Part shown: positions 1 to 11,176 of the stretch, piece after piece
Numbering within the stretch: the stretch's first letter is position 1
Layout of the letters: the number at the start of each line of letters is the position of its first letter
Assembly: GCA_030018135.1 (NCBI GenBank)
Contig: JASEGJ010000006.1
Coordinates: forward strand, 1 to 50,942
Source: Candidatus Hodarchaeaceae archaeon
GTDB taxonomy: Archaea > Hadarchaeota > Hadarchaeia > Hadarchaeales > Hadarchaeaceae
Length of the DNA: 50,942 nt
Direction: 5' to 3'
Notes under the pieces: model-generated
Databases searched by the model: none
Seen by the model: the letters and a program-made list of their open reading frames with translations, nothing else
What the model was told of the DNA's origin: nothing
Translations under genes and position numbers: made by a program

Positions 1-100
1 GCTTGCATGAATAGTCATCAACGGCAAAAACAAAGGAATTTTGCACACCCCTATAACAAATTTTTATTTAAGGATTTGTGATAAAAAAGACGCGGTGCTT

Positions 101-1303
101 ATGAAGGCGGCGTTCATAGACTGCAGCACGGCGGGCATCTCGGGCGACATGTTGACAGCGGCGCTCATCGACGCCGGCGCCCCCGCCAAAAAGGTCAAAA
201 CGGCGATGACGACCGCCGGAAAACCCTTCGGCGGCGTCAAGGTCTCGATGAAACATGTAAACGTGAGCGGTATCGGAGCTACTCGCATGGACGTGGTGAC
301 AAGCGATGAAGGAGGGCGCGGCTACTTCGATATCGTCGGGCAACTGGAGGAACTCATCCTGCCGGAGAGGGTCAGGGCCGCATCCCTGAAGGCGTTGGCC
401 GTCCTCGCCCGCGCCGAGGCCAAGGTCCACGGCGAGGAACCCGGGCACCTCATTTTGCATGAAGTTGGTGCCGCCGACGCGATCGCCGACATAGTCGGCT
501 GCTGCACGGCTGCGCATGAGCTGGGGCTGTTCGACCGCGAGGTTCTGGCGAGCGAGGTCGCCGTGGGCGGGGGCGTCGCAGTCATCGGTCATGGCAAGAT
601 CCCGCTGCCGGCGCCGGCCGTCCTCGAAATTCTGAAAGGGGTGCCCATTCGCGGCAAGCCGATCGACGCCGAGCTGACCACGCCCACCGGAGCCGCCCTG
701 CTGGTCGCGCTGACGGACCGCTTCGTCCCAACTTTCCCCTCGATGCGGGTCGAGGCCGTAGGCTATGGCGCCGGCGCTAGAAGGCTGAGGGAGGTCCCAA
801 ACGTCGTGCGCGTCTGTTTGGGTGAGGTGAGCGGGCGGGCACCGGAGCTTCAGGAGATCGGCTTGCTCGAGACGAACGTGGATAACGTTTCCGGTGAGGT
901 CATCGGCTACGCCATGGAAAAGCTGTTCGCGGAAGGCGCCTTGGACGTGAGCACGACGCCCATGGTGATGAAAAAGGGCAGGCCCGGATTTTTGATCCGC
1001 GTCGTGGCCAAGCCGGGTGATGTCGAACGGCTGGCGCGAGTGCTCATGTTGCAGACCGGAACGCTCGGCGTGCGCGTGCTGCCCGTTGCGCGCTACGTGC
1101 TGGAGCGCGAGAGTTCGTCGGTCAAGGTCTCAATCGGCGGGCGGAAGTTTAATGCCCGCGTGAAGGTCGCGAGGGAGCGCGGCAGGCTCGTGGGTTTTTC
1201 CGCGGAGTACGAGGATGCCAAAAAGATCTCCGAAAAAACAGGCATCCCGTTGCGCGATGTCGTTAACCGCATAGAAGAGGCCGCCAGACGTAAGGTAAAG
1301 TAG
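101..1303 (+). CDS. larC: LarC-like nickel-pincer cofactor biosynthesis protein (UPF0272)
   Basis: Protein starts MKAAFIDCSTAGISGDMLTAALIDAG and has HLHEVGAADAIADIVG; internal ATG at 101 fits the family start better than 41. Confidence 0.88.
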   Translation: MKAAFIDCSTAGISGDMLTAALIDAGAPAKKVKTAMTTAGKPFGGVKVSMKHVNVSGIGATRMDVVTSDEGGRGYFDIVGQLEELILPERVRAASLKALAVLARAEAKVHGEEPGHLILHEVGAADAIADIVGCCTAAHELGLFDREVLASEVAVGGGVAVIGHGKIPLPAPAVLEILKGVPIRGKPIDAELTTPTGAALLVALTDRFVPTFPSMRVEAVGYGAGARRLREVPNVVRVCLGEVSGRAPELQEIGLLETNVDNVSGEVIGYAMEKLFAEGALDVSTTPMVMKKGRPGFLIRVVAKPGDVERLARVLMLQTGTLGVRVLPVARYVLERESSSVKVSIGGRKFNARVKVARERGRLVGFSAEYEDAKKISEKTGIPLRDVVNRIEEAARRKVK

Positions 1304-1380
1304 GCTTCCGCGTTGGGCGTTTTCCCTTTAAAAATGACCCGCTATCAAAATTGAGCCGGTGGTGGAGGTGGGGGGCAAAA

Positions 1381-1839
1381 ATGTCCCGCGGGCTGGCCCT
1401 TGCGTTTCTTGCGCTCGTTTTCGCCCTAGCTTTGGTCGCGGTAAAGTACCCCCAGCTTCCCTGGGGCTCGCGCGAGCCAAACATCGAAAAGTTGGGGGTG
1501 GTCGCGAGTGTGCTGGATGGCGATACCATCGTCATCGGCAGCGGCGAGCGCGTGAGGTTGGTCGGGATCAACGCCCCTGAGCTGCATCCGGAACCGCAAC
1601 CAGGGGCCTTGGAGGCCAAGCGATTCGTCGAGAACCTTTGCCCGCCGGGCACGGAAGTTGGCCTCGACATCGACGACATGAGGCCGAGGGACAAATACGG
1701 TCGAACGCTGGCGGTAGTTTACGTGAGGGTGGACGGCTCCTGGGTTAATTTGAACGCGGAGCTGTTGCGCAACGGCCACGCGGAGGTGCTGTACTTCTCG
1801 CCCTCGGAATTCAATCCGTATCGATGGCTGAAAAATTAG
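1381..1839 (+). CDS. Thermonuclease-like (SNase-fold) secreted nuclease
   Basis: N-terminal hydrophobic segment, then VLDGDTIVIGSGERVRLVGINAPE ... DKYGRTLAVVYV ... LLRNGHAEV. Confidence 0.85.
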   Translation: MSRGLALAFLALVFALALVAVKYPQLPWGSREPNIEKLGVVASVLDGDTIVIGSGERVRLVGINAPELHPEPQPGALEAKRFVENLCPPGTEVGLDIDDMRPRDKYGRTLAVVYVRVDGSWVNLNAELLRNGHAEVLYFSPSEFNPYRWLKN

Positions 1840-2018
1840 AGTTGATGCCCATCGAGCTGAGACACCCCGGACCCGCCCTCTGGCTTTTTGGGATTTTCAG
1901 GATTCGCGGTGACCGGGGACCATCCGCGGGAAGTCGCACGTCAGCGGTAGCATCTCGATGCGTCAGAGCGATTCATGGATAGGGTCAAAAGGGTTGAAGG
2001 ATCTCTGAGTATGGGAAG

Positions 2019-2774
2019 TTGAAGGGGGAAACAGGCTTGATAGTTGAGGAACTTTTGGATTCCCTAGAAGGAAAGCTAAAGGAGAGGAGGGCAAGGGATG
2101 TCAGGATAGGGCTCAGCTACACGGGGGTCCTCCTGGACGACGGCAACTTGGGCCTGGCCTACTGCTTCAGGGAGGAAGCTGCGCAGTGCTGCGAAGCGTC
2201 CGAGAGGGCCGGCGGACTCGAGGGAGGCGCTTGGGAGTTGGCGAGGCTCTCCCTCGCTCCGGGCGCCGTGGACTCCTCCGTCGGCGTGGCGACCCTGAAC
2301 GCCGTCGCTAATCATGATATCGAGGGCGAGGAGGGCGATATCTTAGACTTCCTCAGCCTTAGGGAAGGCGACGAGATCGGCATGGTCGGGGACTTTAGGC
2401 CCATCGCCGAGAAGCTGAGGGAGGAGGGCCACAAGTTCTACATATTCGAGAGATGGCCCAAGCGCGATGATGTATACCCTGACTGGGCAGCCGAATACCT
2501 CCTGCCGAAGATGTCCGTCGCGTTGATCACGGGGACGGCGGTCGTAAACAAGACCATAGACCACCTGCTGGAGCTGGCGAGGGGTGCGAGGGAGATCGCG
2601 GTGCTGGGGCCCTCCACGCCGTTGGCCGGTGAGATCTTCCGAAGGCATGGGGTGACGTTGCTGAGCGGGGTGGTGGTGGAGGATTCCGAGAGGGCTTTGA
2701 AGATAATAAGCCAGGGCGGTGGGGCGAGGAAGCTCAAGGAAGCTGCAAGGAAGGTTACTTTGGACCTGAGGTAG
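2019..2774 (+). CDS. DUF364/DUF4213 family protein (putative heavy-metal chelation domain)
   Basis: NLGLAYCF, ALITGTAVVNKTIDHLLELARGAREIAVLGPSTPL pattern. Confidence 0.75.
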   Translation: MKGETGLIVEELLDSLEGKLKERRARDVRIGLSYTGVLLDDGNLGLAYCFREEAAQCCEASERAGGLEGGAWELARLSLAPGAVDSSVGVATLNAVANHDIEGEEGDILDFLSLREGDEIGMVGDFRPIAEKLREEGHKFYIFERWPKRDDVYPDWAAEYLLPKMSVALITGTAVVNKTIDHLLELARGAREIAVLGPSTPLAGEIFRRHGVTLLSGVVVEDSERALKIISQGGGARKLKEAARKVTLDLR

Positions 2775-2901
2775 CCTGCGCGGCGGCCGAGCGAGCGCGC
2801 CTCTATGGCACTGCACAGCTGTGCACTAAAATTGAGCCTAGCTTAGGGCAAAAAAATGTGGAGCTAGATGCTAGATACGTGCGCTTTCGATACAACAATT
2901 T

Positions 2902-4023
2902 TTAGTCTGATTTAATGTGTCCGATGATCTCCTCTGCCATCTCCTTCGTCCCAACGGCGGATGGGTCTTCGGGGTTCTCTTTGAGGTCATAGGTCACGTA
3001 TTTGCCCTCGGCGATCACCTTGGCCGTGGCATTTTCGAGCCTCTTGGCGGCGTCCTCCTCCCCTAGGTGACGTAGCATCATGACCCCGGAAAGGATCGCC
3101 GCAGTCGGGTTCACCTTGTTTAAACCGGTGTATTTTGGGGCACTGCCATGGGTCGGTTCGAAGAGGGCGATTTCGTCGCCGATATTCCCCCCTGGGGCCA
3201 AGCCAAGTCCCCCAACGAGACCGGCGCATAGGTCGGACAGGATATCGCCGTACAAATTCGGCGTGATGATGACATCATAAGCCTCTGGCTTCTGCACGAG
3301 TTGCATGCACATGTTGTCCACTATTCTGTCCTCGAACTCGATATCGGGAAACTCTTGCGCCAACCCGCGGGCCGCTTCAAGGAAGACGCCGTCTGAGTAC
3401 TTCATGATATTTGCCTTATGCACGGCTGTGACCTTCCTTCGCCCGTTTTTGCGAGCGTACTCGAAGGCGAAGCGCACAATCCTTTCGGAGGCGAAACTCG
3501 AAATGGGTTTTAAGCTTATGCCTGAGTCAACTCGAATGCTCATATTCTTTTTTTTCTTTACGAATTCTATGAACTCTTTAGTATCAATAGCTCCCCGCTC
3601 GAATTCTATGCCGGAATAAAGATCCTCGGTGTTTTCGCGCACGACGACGAGGTCCACACGCTTGTACTTCGAGCGCGCTCCTGGATATAATTTACAGGGG
3701 CGCACGCAGGCGTACAAGTCGAGTTCCTTTCTGAGGGCGACATTGACGCTTCTAAATCCCGAGCCAACGGGTGTCGTTATCGGCCCTTTCAAAGCAACTT
3801 TGTTTCTGCGGATTGATTTAAGCACTTCATCTGGTAGCGGCGTGCCATATTTTTCGATGACCCCGGCCCCGGCCTCTTTTATTTCCCATTTGATCGGCAC
3901 CCCGGTTGCTTCGATGCACTTTCTCGCAGCCCCTATGACCTCCGGGCCCACCCCATCGCCCGGAATTAGGGTAACATTGTACAACTTCCCACCTTTATCC
4001 GCAAGTTTCCATCTTCTTTCCAA
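2902..4023 (-). CDS. Isocitrate/isopropylmalate dehydrogenase family (3-IPM or homoisocitrate dehydrogenase)
   Basis: [51 protein letters not shown]. Confidence 0.88.
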   Translation of the reverse strand: MERRWKLADKGGKLYNVTLIPGDGVGPEVIGAARKCIEATGVPIKWEIKEAGAGVIEKYGTPLPDEVLKSIRRNKVALKGPITTPVGSGFRSVNVALRKELDLYACVRPCKLYPGARSKYKRVDLVVVRENTEDLYSGIEFERGAIDTKEFIEFVKKKKNMSIRVDSGISLKPISSFASERIVRFAFEYARKNGRRKVTAVHKANIMKYSDGVFLEAARGLAQEFPDIEFEDRIVDNMCMQLVQKPEAYDVIITPNLYGDILSDLCAGLVGGLGLAPGGNIGDEIALFEPTHGSAPKYTGLNKVNPTAAILSGVMMLRHLGEEDAAKRLENATAKVIAEGKYVTYDLKENPEDPSAVGTKEMAEEIIGHIKSD

Positions 4024-4030
4024 TTAATTT

Positions 4031-4537
4031 CTATGGAGCCCATTTGAACCTTTTCCATTTTTTGAAATGCTCGACAAGCCCCCCATCTTTGAGTATCTCT
4101 AGTAAAAACGTCGGCAGCTGCCTCGTATTGAATGTCTTCTTTTTGCTTACATTTTTCACGATGCCCTTTTCGAGGTCGACCTCGAGCAAGTCTCCAGCGT
4201 CGGTTTCGCTGAAAATTTCCTCGCTCTCCATTACTGGTAGTCCAACGTTTATCGCGTTCCTGTAGAAGATCCTAGCAAAGGATTTCGCCACTATGCAGCC
4301 GATCCCGAGATGCTTGAGCACGAGGGGGGCTTGCTCCCTGCTCGACCCACAGCCAAAATTTTCTCCCGCCACTATGATGTCTCCATATCTTACTTTCTTG
4401 GCGAAATCTGGGGCAATGCTTTCCATTGCATGTTTTGAGAGTTCCTCCAAATTCAGCGTCCTAAACTTGTATTTTCCGGAGATTATCGCATCCGTGTTCA
4501 CCGAATCGCCGAATTTCCACGCATGCCCCCGGATCAC
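4031..4537 (-). CDS. Aconitase-family small subunit (3-isopropylmalate dehydratase / homoaconitase)
   Basis: [44 protein letters not shown]. Confidence 0.9.
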   Translation of the reverse strand: MIRGHAWKFGDSVNTDAIISGKYKFRTLNLEELSKHAMESIAPDFAKKVRYGDIIVAGENFGCGSSREQAPLVLKHLGIGCIVAKSFARIFYRNAINVGLPVMESEEIFSETDAGDLLEVDLEKGIVKNVSKKKTFNTRQLPTFLLEILKDGGLVEHFKKWKRFKWAP

Positions 4538-4541
4538 CCCA

Positions 4542-5843
4542 TCACCTCATGAGCTTTCTTGGGTCAATTATCTTTCCAGCTACGGCAGAGGCGGCAGCGG
4601 TGAGAGGGGATGCCAAATAAATCTTGGCCTTCTCGCTACCCATTCGCCCGAGGAAATTGCGGTTCGATGTCGCGACGCAGACCTCGCCCGGGCCTAGAAT
4701 GCCGATGTGCCCACCCATGCACGGACCGCAACCCGGTGAGCAGATTATACATCCAGCATCGATGAAAGTTTTTATCAGGCCCTCCCCCATCGCTTGGAGG
4801 TAAACCTTCCTCGAGGCGGGGACGACCAACATTCTCGTGCCCTCCTTCACCTTTCTCCCCTCGAGCATCGATGCGGCCGCCCTCAAATCCTCGATCCTGC
4901 CATTCGTGCAGCTGCCGAGGAAAACCTGATCTACATCAACACCCTCGATCTCGCCTACAGGACTGACGTTGTCAACAGCCTGAGGTTTTGCAACTTGCGG
5001 CTCGAGTTCGCTGACATCGAAATCGAGGACATCGCCGTACTTTGCATCTTCATCGCTAGCGATAAGGGGAAATTTACCCCCCACCTTACCTTCCAGATAT
5101 TCCTTCACTTTTTCGTCCGGTGCTATGATGCCCGTCTTCGCCCCCATCTCGACCGCCATGTTGCAAAGGGTCATCCTGCTAGCAATGCTCATTTTCTTTA
5201 CCGTTGGACCACAAAATTCCATGGCCTTATACGTTGCCCCGTCCGCTTTCACCTTTCCGATGACATGTAAAATAACGTCCTTCGCCATAGCTCCTTTCGG
5301 CAAGCGCCCCCGTATGTTGCACCTGATCGTTTCGGGTACTTTGAACCAAAGTTTACCCGACAGGAAAACCGCGGCCATTTCGGTGGAGCCTATCCCCGTC
5401 GCGAGAACTCCGAGCGCGCCGTAGGTGCAGGTGTGCGAGTCCGCTCCGACAATAACCGAGCCGGGCTTCACAAAACCTTCCTCGGGCAACACTTGGTGGC
5501 AGATGCCGGCGCCCACATCGTACAATTTTACTTTTTGTTCTAGGGCGAATTCTCGCATCAGTTGATGAAGTTGAGAGGTACCTTCAGATGTGCTTGGGGC
5601 AACGTGGTCGATGATGAGTACGATCTTTTTCTGATCCCAAACTCTCTTGCCACCCATCTCTCGGAATGCCTTTATCGCCAGCGGAGCCGTGCCGTCCTGA
5701 GCCATGGCTAAGTCAATTGGAGCGACGACGATATCCCCAGCTGATACCTCGCGGCCCGACGCCGAGCTTAGGATTTTCTCGGTTATAGTTTTGCCCAAAT
5801 TTTTGCCCCACGAGTTATGAAATTTTCTTGCCTTATCCTCCAT
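4542..5843 (-). CDS. Aconitase-family large subunit (3-isopropylmalate dehydratase / homoaconitase)
   Basis: [44 protein letters not shown]. Confidence 0.92.
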   Translation of the reverse strand: MEDKARKFHNSWGKNLGKTITEKILSSASGREVSAGDIVVAPIDLAMAQDGTAPLAIKAFREMGGKRVWDQKKIVLIIDHVAPSTSEGTSQLHQLMREFALEQKVKLYDVGAGICHQVLPEEGFVKPGSVIVGADSHTCTYGALGVLATGIGSTEMAAVFLSGKLWFKVPETIRCNIRGRLPKGAMAKDVILHVIGKVKADGATYKAMEFCGPTVKKMSIASRMTLCNMAVEMGAKTGIIAPDEKVKEYLEGKVGGKFPLIASDEDAKYGDVLDFDVSELEPQVAKPQAVDNVSPVGEIEGVDVDQVFLGSCTNGRIEDLRAAASMLEGRKVKEGTRMLVVPASRKVYLQAMGEGLIKTFIDAGCIICSPGCGPCMGGHIGILGPGEVCVATSNRNFLGRMGSEKAKIYLASPLTAAASAVAGKIIDPRKLMR

Positions 5844-5875
5844 CGTGCTAAAAGCTTTTTGGAGGGAGTTCAGCT

Positions 5876-7189
5876 CTATGATATTTCGAAACCAACTTTG
5901 CGCGCATATTGCTTGAATTCCTCATCCCTTATCGGATATCTCCTCTCGCCGGTAACGAATTTATTTTTGATCATTTCTACGAGTCGACCGAGTCTGGGGT
6001 CATCCTCGTCTATTTTTTGTCCCGTGAACTCCTCGAGTTTGAGCTTTACCCCATGCTTCCCAGATCTCTGTCCAACCACTATTATTCTCTTTTGTCCCAC
6101 GAGTTCCGGCGGGAATGGCTCGTATGTCAACGACAGACTCATTATGCCATGCACGTGTATCCCGGATTCATGGGCGAATGCAGCGTCCCCAACTATTGCT
6201 TTGTTCAGAGGTAGGTGATACCGCAACGAGGAAGCGAGGAGCAAGGCCAGCTCCCGGAACGGACGCATGTTCCACTTGTCGATATCGTGGTGAATGTAAC
6301 AGTTCAAAATGACCTTTTCCGTTTCAGCATTTCCGGCTCTGTCGCCGATCCCAAGAAAAGTCGTGCTCGCGTAGATTTTATCATACAGCCCAGCTGCCCA
6401 TCTGATGGCCGCCATGGTATTTTCGACAGCGTTGCCCAAATCATCGTGCGCGTGAATCTCGACGCACGGGATCTTGGTCTCCCTTCTTATGTGCCTGATT
6501 TTAGCTGGAATTCCATTCGGCATTAAGGCGCTTGGGTCGGACAACCCGCAACCAACTGTGTCGCAAATACGGTAGACGCTCGCGCCGGCATCCGCTACCG
6601 CGTTGATGAACGTCCTCTCGAATTCCCACTCCGCCCGCGTGCTGTCTTCGCCGTGCACAAAAACCTTCAACCCGTGCTCGACGGCATAGCTAACCGTGTC
6701 GACCACCCTTTCGATGAGCTGTTGCGGCGTCTTATCCAGCCATTTTTCAAAGTGAATGAAGGAAACGGGGTGAGAGATGCCAACCTGTTTGAAATCCAGT
6801 TGCAGAGCGGCATCAATATCTTCCTTGGTTGCTCTGCACCACGCCGCCAGCATGTCCTCTAGCCCCTCATCACGCATGAGTTTTATCGATTCTTGGTCTG
6901 ACTTCGTGTAGGTGAGCACCTCGAGCCTCTCAATACCGATGTCCCGAAGCATGCAGGCGATTTTGCAGGCATCGGACGGATGCGGGCTAACGAGCCCCGC
7001 CATCTGCAGCCCTTCTCGGAGGGTGGTATCATCTATTACTACGTCGACATTGAGCGGTACCGGCTTGTACACGACTTTTCTGAGCTTTTCCCATTTCTCC
7101 TTGTCGAATTCAGGCGGGCTCAAGTCCTTTATTTTTTGTAATTGTTCCCGCCTCGCCCTTTCCATCGCGTCGATTTCCATTTTTCTCAA
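5876..7189 (-). CDS. Homocitrate synthase / isopropylmalate synthase family protein
   Basis: DDTTLREGLQMAG, EIHAHDDLGNAVENTMAAI, GIGDRAGNAETE, FAHESGIHVHG. Confidence 0.88.
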   Translation of the reverse strand: MRKMEIDAMERARREQLQKIKDLSPPEFDKEKWEKLRKVVYKPVPLNVDVVIDDTTLREGLQMAGLVSPHPSDACKIACMLRDIGIERLEVLTYTKSDQESIKLMRDEGLEDMLAAWCRATKEDIDAALQLDFKQVGISHPVSFIHFEKWLDKTPQQLIERVVDTVSYAVEHGLKVFVHGEDSTRAEWEFERTFINAVADAGASVYRICDTVGCGLSDPSALMPNGIPAKIRHIRRETKIPCVEIHAHDDLGNAVENTMAAIRWAAGLYDKIYASTTFLGIGDRAGNAETEKVILNCYIHHDIDKWNMRPFRELALLLASSLRYHLPLNKAIVGDAAFAHESGIHVHGIMSLSLTYEPFPPELVGQKRIIVVGQRSGKHGVKLKLEEFTGQKIDEDDPRLGRLVEMIKNKFVTGERRYPIRDEEFKQYARKVGFEIS

Positions 7190-7503
7190 TCCTTTCCTTG
7201 ATATGTGACCCGTTATATATACGGCAAAGCTTGCTAAAGCGATGCTTCTCTTAGGGCCCGTTTTCCTGTGAACCCCATACTATTTACCTTTATGCGTCGC
7301 TCGCCCTGCGCTCAACCTCGAACTTGGCTTTAAGCTCAGCGGGGCGGGATGTCCTCGACGGCATATGGCGAACCTAAAGGGGCTTACTATACGATCAATC
7401 GTGGGACGACGATCGACCGTCGATCTGCTGAGTCTGACCTTCAAACGCAATGTAGACGCCGCTGCGGCTCCAACTGAGCCCTTCCGTCGCCAATCCTACA
7501 GGC

Positions 7504-8379
7504 CTAAGAGACAGCCCCCGCCAAAAATGCCAGCATACCAAATCCCATGGCGACTTTGCACAGGAGGGAAGCTAGACCAGCCGAGCGGGATTTTTGACTT
7601 CTCGCTATTGCCACGGATGCCGCGATGAATGCAAGTACGGAAACTGCCACGATCGCGAGGTAAACTGCCCCGAACGATCCGAGCGCGTACGGCATGGGCG
7701 ACAGGATCAAAGCCGCCGCTATGAATGCGATCGCGAGCGATGCAGCCGCGCGAGCTCCGTGGTGCAGGGGGAATGTTTTCAGCCCAATTTTGCGGTCGCC
7801 GCGCATGTCCTCGATGTCCTTGATCAACTCTCGCCCCACGGTTGACAGCGCCGCCATCGCGGCGAGGATGCCGACCGCACGCAACTCGCCGACGGCTAGG
7901 CTGAGGACTCCGACCCTCTCGATTTCACTCACGACCAGCCCACCGAAGAGGAAAGTCGAACCGACGAGGTAGCCGACAATCAGGTTGCCGATCAAGCCAT
8001 GACGCTTCAACTCAGCCGCGTAAAGGGCCAGCACGACGGAATTCACGATCGCCAGCACGATGCATGGCATGCCGAGCGGAATGATAAGGATTATCCCTGC
8101 TATAAACAGGTTCCTTCCCATCGCCAGAACTTGTCTTGCGCCCAGCCTGCCCGACGGTATGGGCCGCTCCGGTCTGTTTATCGCATCTATCCTACGGTCG
8201 CAGTAGTCGTTGATCGCATTCCCGCCGGCGCATATAACCGCCGCCGCGGCAAATGCGAATGCTGTCGCCAACCAGGGCGGGCTGCCGCCTGTCGCGATGA
8301 TCACGCTGACGAGCACCGCTAGGCCAGCGAGCAAGCAATTGTGCGGTCGAACCAACTCGAGCGCGGCTGGAAGGCGCAC
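7504..8379 (-). CDS. UbiA prenyltransferase, probable digeranylgeranylglyceryl phosphate synthase
   Basis: ELVRPHNCLLAGLAVL, GGNAINDYCDRRIDAINRPERPIPSG, RELIKDIEDMRGDRKIGLKTFP. Confidence 0.88.
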   Translation of the reverse strand: MRLPAALELVRPHNCLLAGLAVLVSVIIATGGSPPWLATAFAFAAAAVICAGGNAINDYCDRRIDAINRPERPIPSGRLGARQVLAMGRNLFIAGIILIIPLGMPCIVLAIVNSVVLALYAAELKRHGLIGNLIVGYLVGSTFLFGGLVVSEIERVGVLSLAVGELRAVGILAAMAALSTVGRELIKDIEDMRGDRKIGLKTFPLHHGARAAASLAIAFIAAALILSPMPYALGSFGAVYLAIVAVSVLAFIAASVAIARSQKSRSAGLASLLCKVAMGFGMLAFLAGAVS

Positions 8380-8480
8380 GGCACCACCTTATAAATTACT
8401 TTCGGTGACCTCTCTCCCCTAAAGACGCTTAAATACCCTATTCCATCCTCTCAAGCGGAGAGTGATTTGGAGCGGATGAG

Positions 8481-9653
8481 ATGATGCTCAAAAGTCTTCC
8501 AGATGTAGCCAACCGAGGGGATCTGGAGCTTACCCTAGCTGAAATAGTGGGGAAGATCAGGGAGCAAGAGGTGAAGCGGCGTAGGGTGGCTGAGTTGATC
8601 AAAGTGTTGAAAGACGGCGTCGCACTCGCGAGAATAAACGAATCCAAGCTAGGGGGAATTGTCGAACGGAGGTTCTCCGTCAGGGTCGAGCCCGATGGCC
8701 TCGTGAACGCGACCACGATCGGAGTCGATGGAGGTGTGCTGGCCAGGCCCCTTCATGGGCTTGATCTGATTTTAACGCGTGCGGTCGCGGCAATTTTTAA
8801 CTACCGAAGTGGCGCGCTCTTTTCGGCCGATTATTACCCGAACGATATGCCCGAACCGAGGCTGACGCCGATAACCGAGCCGCTCGATGCCCGCGAGTTA
8901 GAGCTGGTCGTCGCGATGGAAAGGCAGCTGGAGGAACTCAAGCTCGCTGCATCCGCAATCGGCGTTTGCGATGCTGACATACTGCTCTTGGACGGCTCAG
9001 TGGTGCCGCAGTACATCGACCGCTTTCCGCATAGCAAGAAGGTGCTCGAGCTTCACCGCGCGTTGATAGATGCGTATCTGAACCTCTACGAGGGATGCGC
9101 TAGATCAGATACCTTGCTCGCGGGCGTGGTGAAGGACAGCAGAGGCGCTCGCTTTATCGAGATACTTATGCAGGCGTTGCCCAGCGTCCTCGAGGGGCAG
9201 GGCTTAACGCGCGACGATGCCTCGACGCTGGCGGCGAACAGGGATGTGCTCGCGAACTCGAGGGATACCGTTTTCCTCGACCACGTACTTGAGACGGGGG
9301 AGCGGAGTTCCATATTCAAATACGCCGACACCCCCTCCGTGCTCCGAGATCTCGGCGAGTGGGGTCAGCGAGTGCACGCCTTTTACCTCAAGGCCGTGCC
9401 GTACGATTGCCCGTTGCGGATAGAGTTCGTGAATGGAGGCGAGGACCTCGTGCCAACGGCCGAGCGCGTCGCGTCCCTCGTGTATGCGCTGTCGTCCTAC
9501 CACGACGCCTACGGCCTGCCTTCGGTGCTGATCGAGGCCGATGCGCGCGCCCACCTGTACGAGGAGGATCTAGATATAGTGCGGGATAGCATAGCAGATC
9601 GCCTCGGGATGTCGACCTCGCTCGACCTGAGGCGGCAGAGGAGGCCGTTCTGA
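8481..9653 (+). CDS. nurA: NurA-type nuclease domain protein
   Basis: GVDGGVLARPLHGLDL; LLLDGSVVPQYIDRF; GVVKDSRGARF; stop overlaps the start of herA (TGATGG). Confidence 0.85.
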   Translation: MMLKSLPDVANRGDLELTLAEIVGKIREQEVKRRRVAELIKVLKDGVALARINESKLGGIVERRFSVRVEPDGLVNATTIGVDGGVLARPLHGLDLILTRAVAAIFNYRSGALFSADYYPNDMPEPRLTPITEPLDARELELVVAMERQLEELKLAASAIGVCDADILLLDGSVVPQYIDRFPHSKKVLELHRALIDAYLNLYEGCARSDTLLAGVVKDSRGARFIEILMQALPSVLEGQGLTRDDASTLAANRDVLANSRDTVFLDHVLETGERSSIFKYADTPSVLRDLGEWGQRVHAFYLKAVPYDCPLRIEFVNGGEDLVPTAERVASLVYALSSYHDAYGLPSVLIEADARAHLYEEDLDIVRDSIADRLGMSTSLDLRRQRRPF

Positions 9654-11176
9654 TGGCGGTTGAACTTGGTAGCGTGATATGCACGGGCGACGGGCCATCG
9701 TCCAGCGAGTTTTCCTTCGTCGTCACCGCGGACGGACGAATTCCGGCTCGCCGCGGCCAGTTCGTCGAGCTCGAGACGGAAGAGGGTAGGGTCGTAGCGT
9801 TCATCACCCGCATCATAAAGACCAACCGCTACTTCATGCGTCCGGAGTCGGTCAAGGAGTACGAGAGGGGAGGCAGATCGCTGGCGTCGATTTTCCCGGC
9901 CGACCGCTGGGAGTACCTCATCGCGGATGCTCGAACCTTGGGCGTGCTGGCTGAAAACGGCCTTGAACGGGCCAGTTTTCCACCCTCGCCTGGGCAGAAA
10001 GTCTATGAAGCCGAGCCCCCGACCCTCGCGCGTTTCCTCGGGCTAAACTCAAGCAATGGGATCGAGATCGGCGAGCTCAAGCATCATAACGTACCTGTGA
10101 GGCTCGACCTCACGAAGCTGCTCCGCAAGCATGTGGCGGTGCTCGCCGTGAGCGGTGCCGGAAAAAGCTTCACCTCAAGCGTGATCATCGAGGAGCTGCT
10201 CGACCGACCGCCGGGGGCGGGGCGCGTGGCCGTCGTCGTCATAGATGTCCACGGAGAGTACACGGGCTTTGCCGAGCCGGGCGAAGGGGTCAACTACTCG
10301 GGTCGTACCGCCGTGATTCGAGCCAAGGATATGCGCGTGGGCGTGCCCAACCTGAGTTCATTGCAGTTCAAGGAATTCGTGCCGGATATGTCGGAGGTGC
10401 AGGCGCGCGAGCTCCAGCGGGTGTTGGATGAACTCCGCGCGGAGATGAGGTCCGGCAGGGGGCCGTTCGGGCTGAATGAGGTGATCGCCCGGGTCGAACA
10501 AAACGGCGACCTCCACAGGCAAATGCAGCAAGCGTTGCTCGGCTGGCTGTTCGACCTCCGCTCGCTGGGTATATTCGACCGCGCCGACTACCCCAGTTGG
10601 GAGGGCATCGTGGAGCCAGGCAAAGTGGTGATAGTCGACCTGAGTGACATGACCAGCCTGCGGAAGAAGCAGATGCTCGTGGCGTACGCGGCGCGAAAGC
10701 TGTTCAACGCACGCAAGCGCGGCCGAGTGCCACCTTTCGTGCTCTGCTTGGAGGAGGCGCATAATTTTGTCCCGAGTGAGGCGGCGATCTCAAAACATAT
10801 AATCGAGACTATCGCGCGCGAGGGGCGCAAATTTTATGCGTCGCTTGTGCTCATAAGCCAGCGCCCGGTCAGGCTCTCGACCACCGTGCTATCGCAGGCA
10901 AATACTAACATCATCCTTCGGGTCACGAATCCCTACGATTTGGAGCACATCAAGCAGTCGTCGGAGGCGATAACCAGCGAGGTCGCTGACATGGTCTCCT
11001 CGCTCCCCGTCGGAGAGGCGCTCGTCGTGGGCGAGGCGGTCAACCACCCGATATTTGTCAAGGTCAGGTGCCGCCGCTCACACGAGTCGACGCATGGCAC
11101 CAGCTTGGAGGAGGCCGCAAAGGAGTTCGAGCGAAGGAGCAATCAAGCGCGCGAGGATGCTAAAGCATTCTCGTAG
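9653..11176 (+). CDS. herA: HerA DNA-translocating helicase/ATPase
   Basis: HVAVLAVSGAGKSFTSSVIIEELL Walker A; VVVIDVHGEYTGF; CLEEAHNFVPSEAAISKHIIETIAREGRKF. Confidence 0.93.
   Translation: MAVELGSVICTGDGPSSSEFSFVVTADGRIPARRGQFVELETEEGRVVAFITRIIKTNRYFMRPESVKEYERGGRSLASIFPADRWEYLIADARTLGVLAENGLERASFPPSPGQKVYEAEPPTLARFLGLNSSNGIEIGELKHHNVPVRLDLTKLLRKHVAVLAVSGAGKSFTSSVIIEELLDRPPGAGRVAVVVIDVHGEYTGFAEPGEGVNYSGRTAVIRAKDMRVGVPNLSSLQFKEFVPDMSEVQARELQRVLDELRAEMRSGRGPFGLNEVIARVEQNGDLHRQMQQALLGWLFDLRSLGIFDRADYPSWEGIVEPGKVVIVDLSDMTSLRKKQMLVAYAARKLFNARKRGRVPPFVLCLEEAHNFVPSEAAISKHIIETIAREGRKFYASLVLISQRPVRLSTTVLSQANTNIILRVTNPYDLEHIKQSSEAITSEVADMVSSLPVGEALVVGEAVNHPIFVKVRCRRSHESTHGTSLEEAAKEFERRSNQAREDAKAFS

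Noticed and set aside
64-592. Many antisense or overlapping ORFs in the track (e.g. 68..592 -, 3629..4027 +, 28059..29018 +, 29871..30776 +)
   Set aside because: They lie opposite confidently assigned genes, have low-complexity Arg/Ser/Pro-rich composition and no recognisable motifs
3530-3560. Poly-T/poly-A tract as a terminator or slippage site
   Set aside because: It encodes [10 protein letters not shown] within an uninterrupted dehydrogenase frame
8481-11176. NurA-HerA as a defence system
   Set aside because: Standard archaeal recombination pair; no DUF4297/Sir2-type partner nearby
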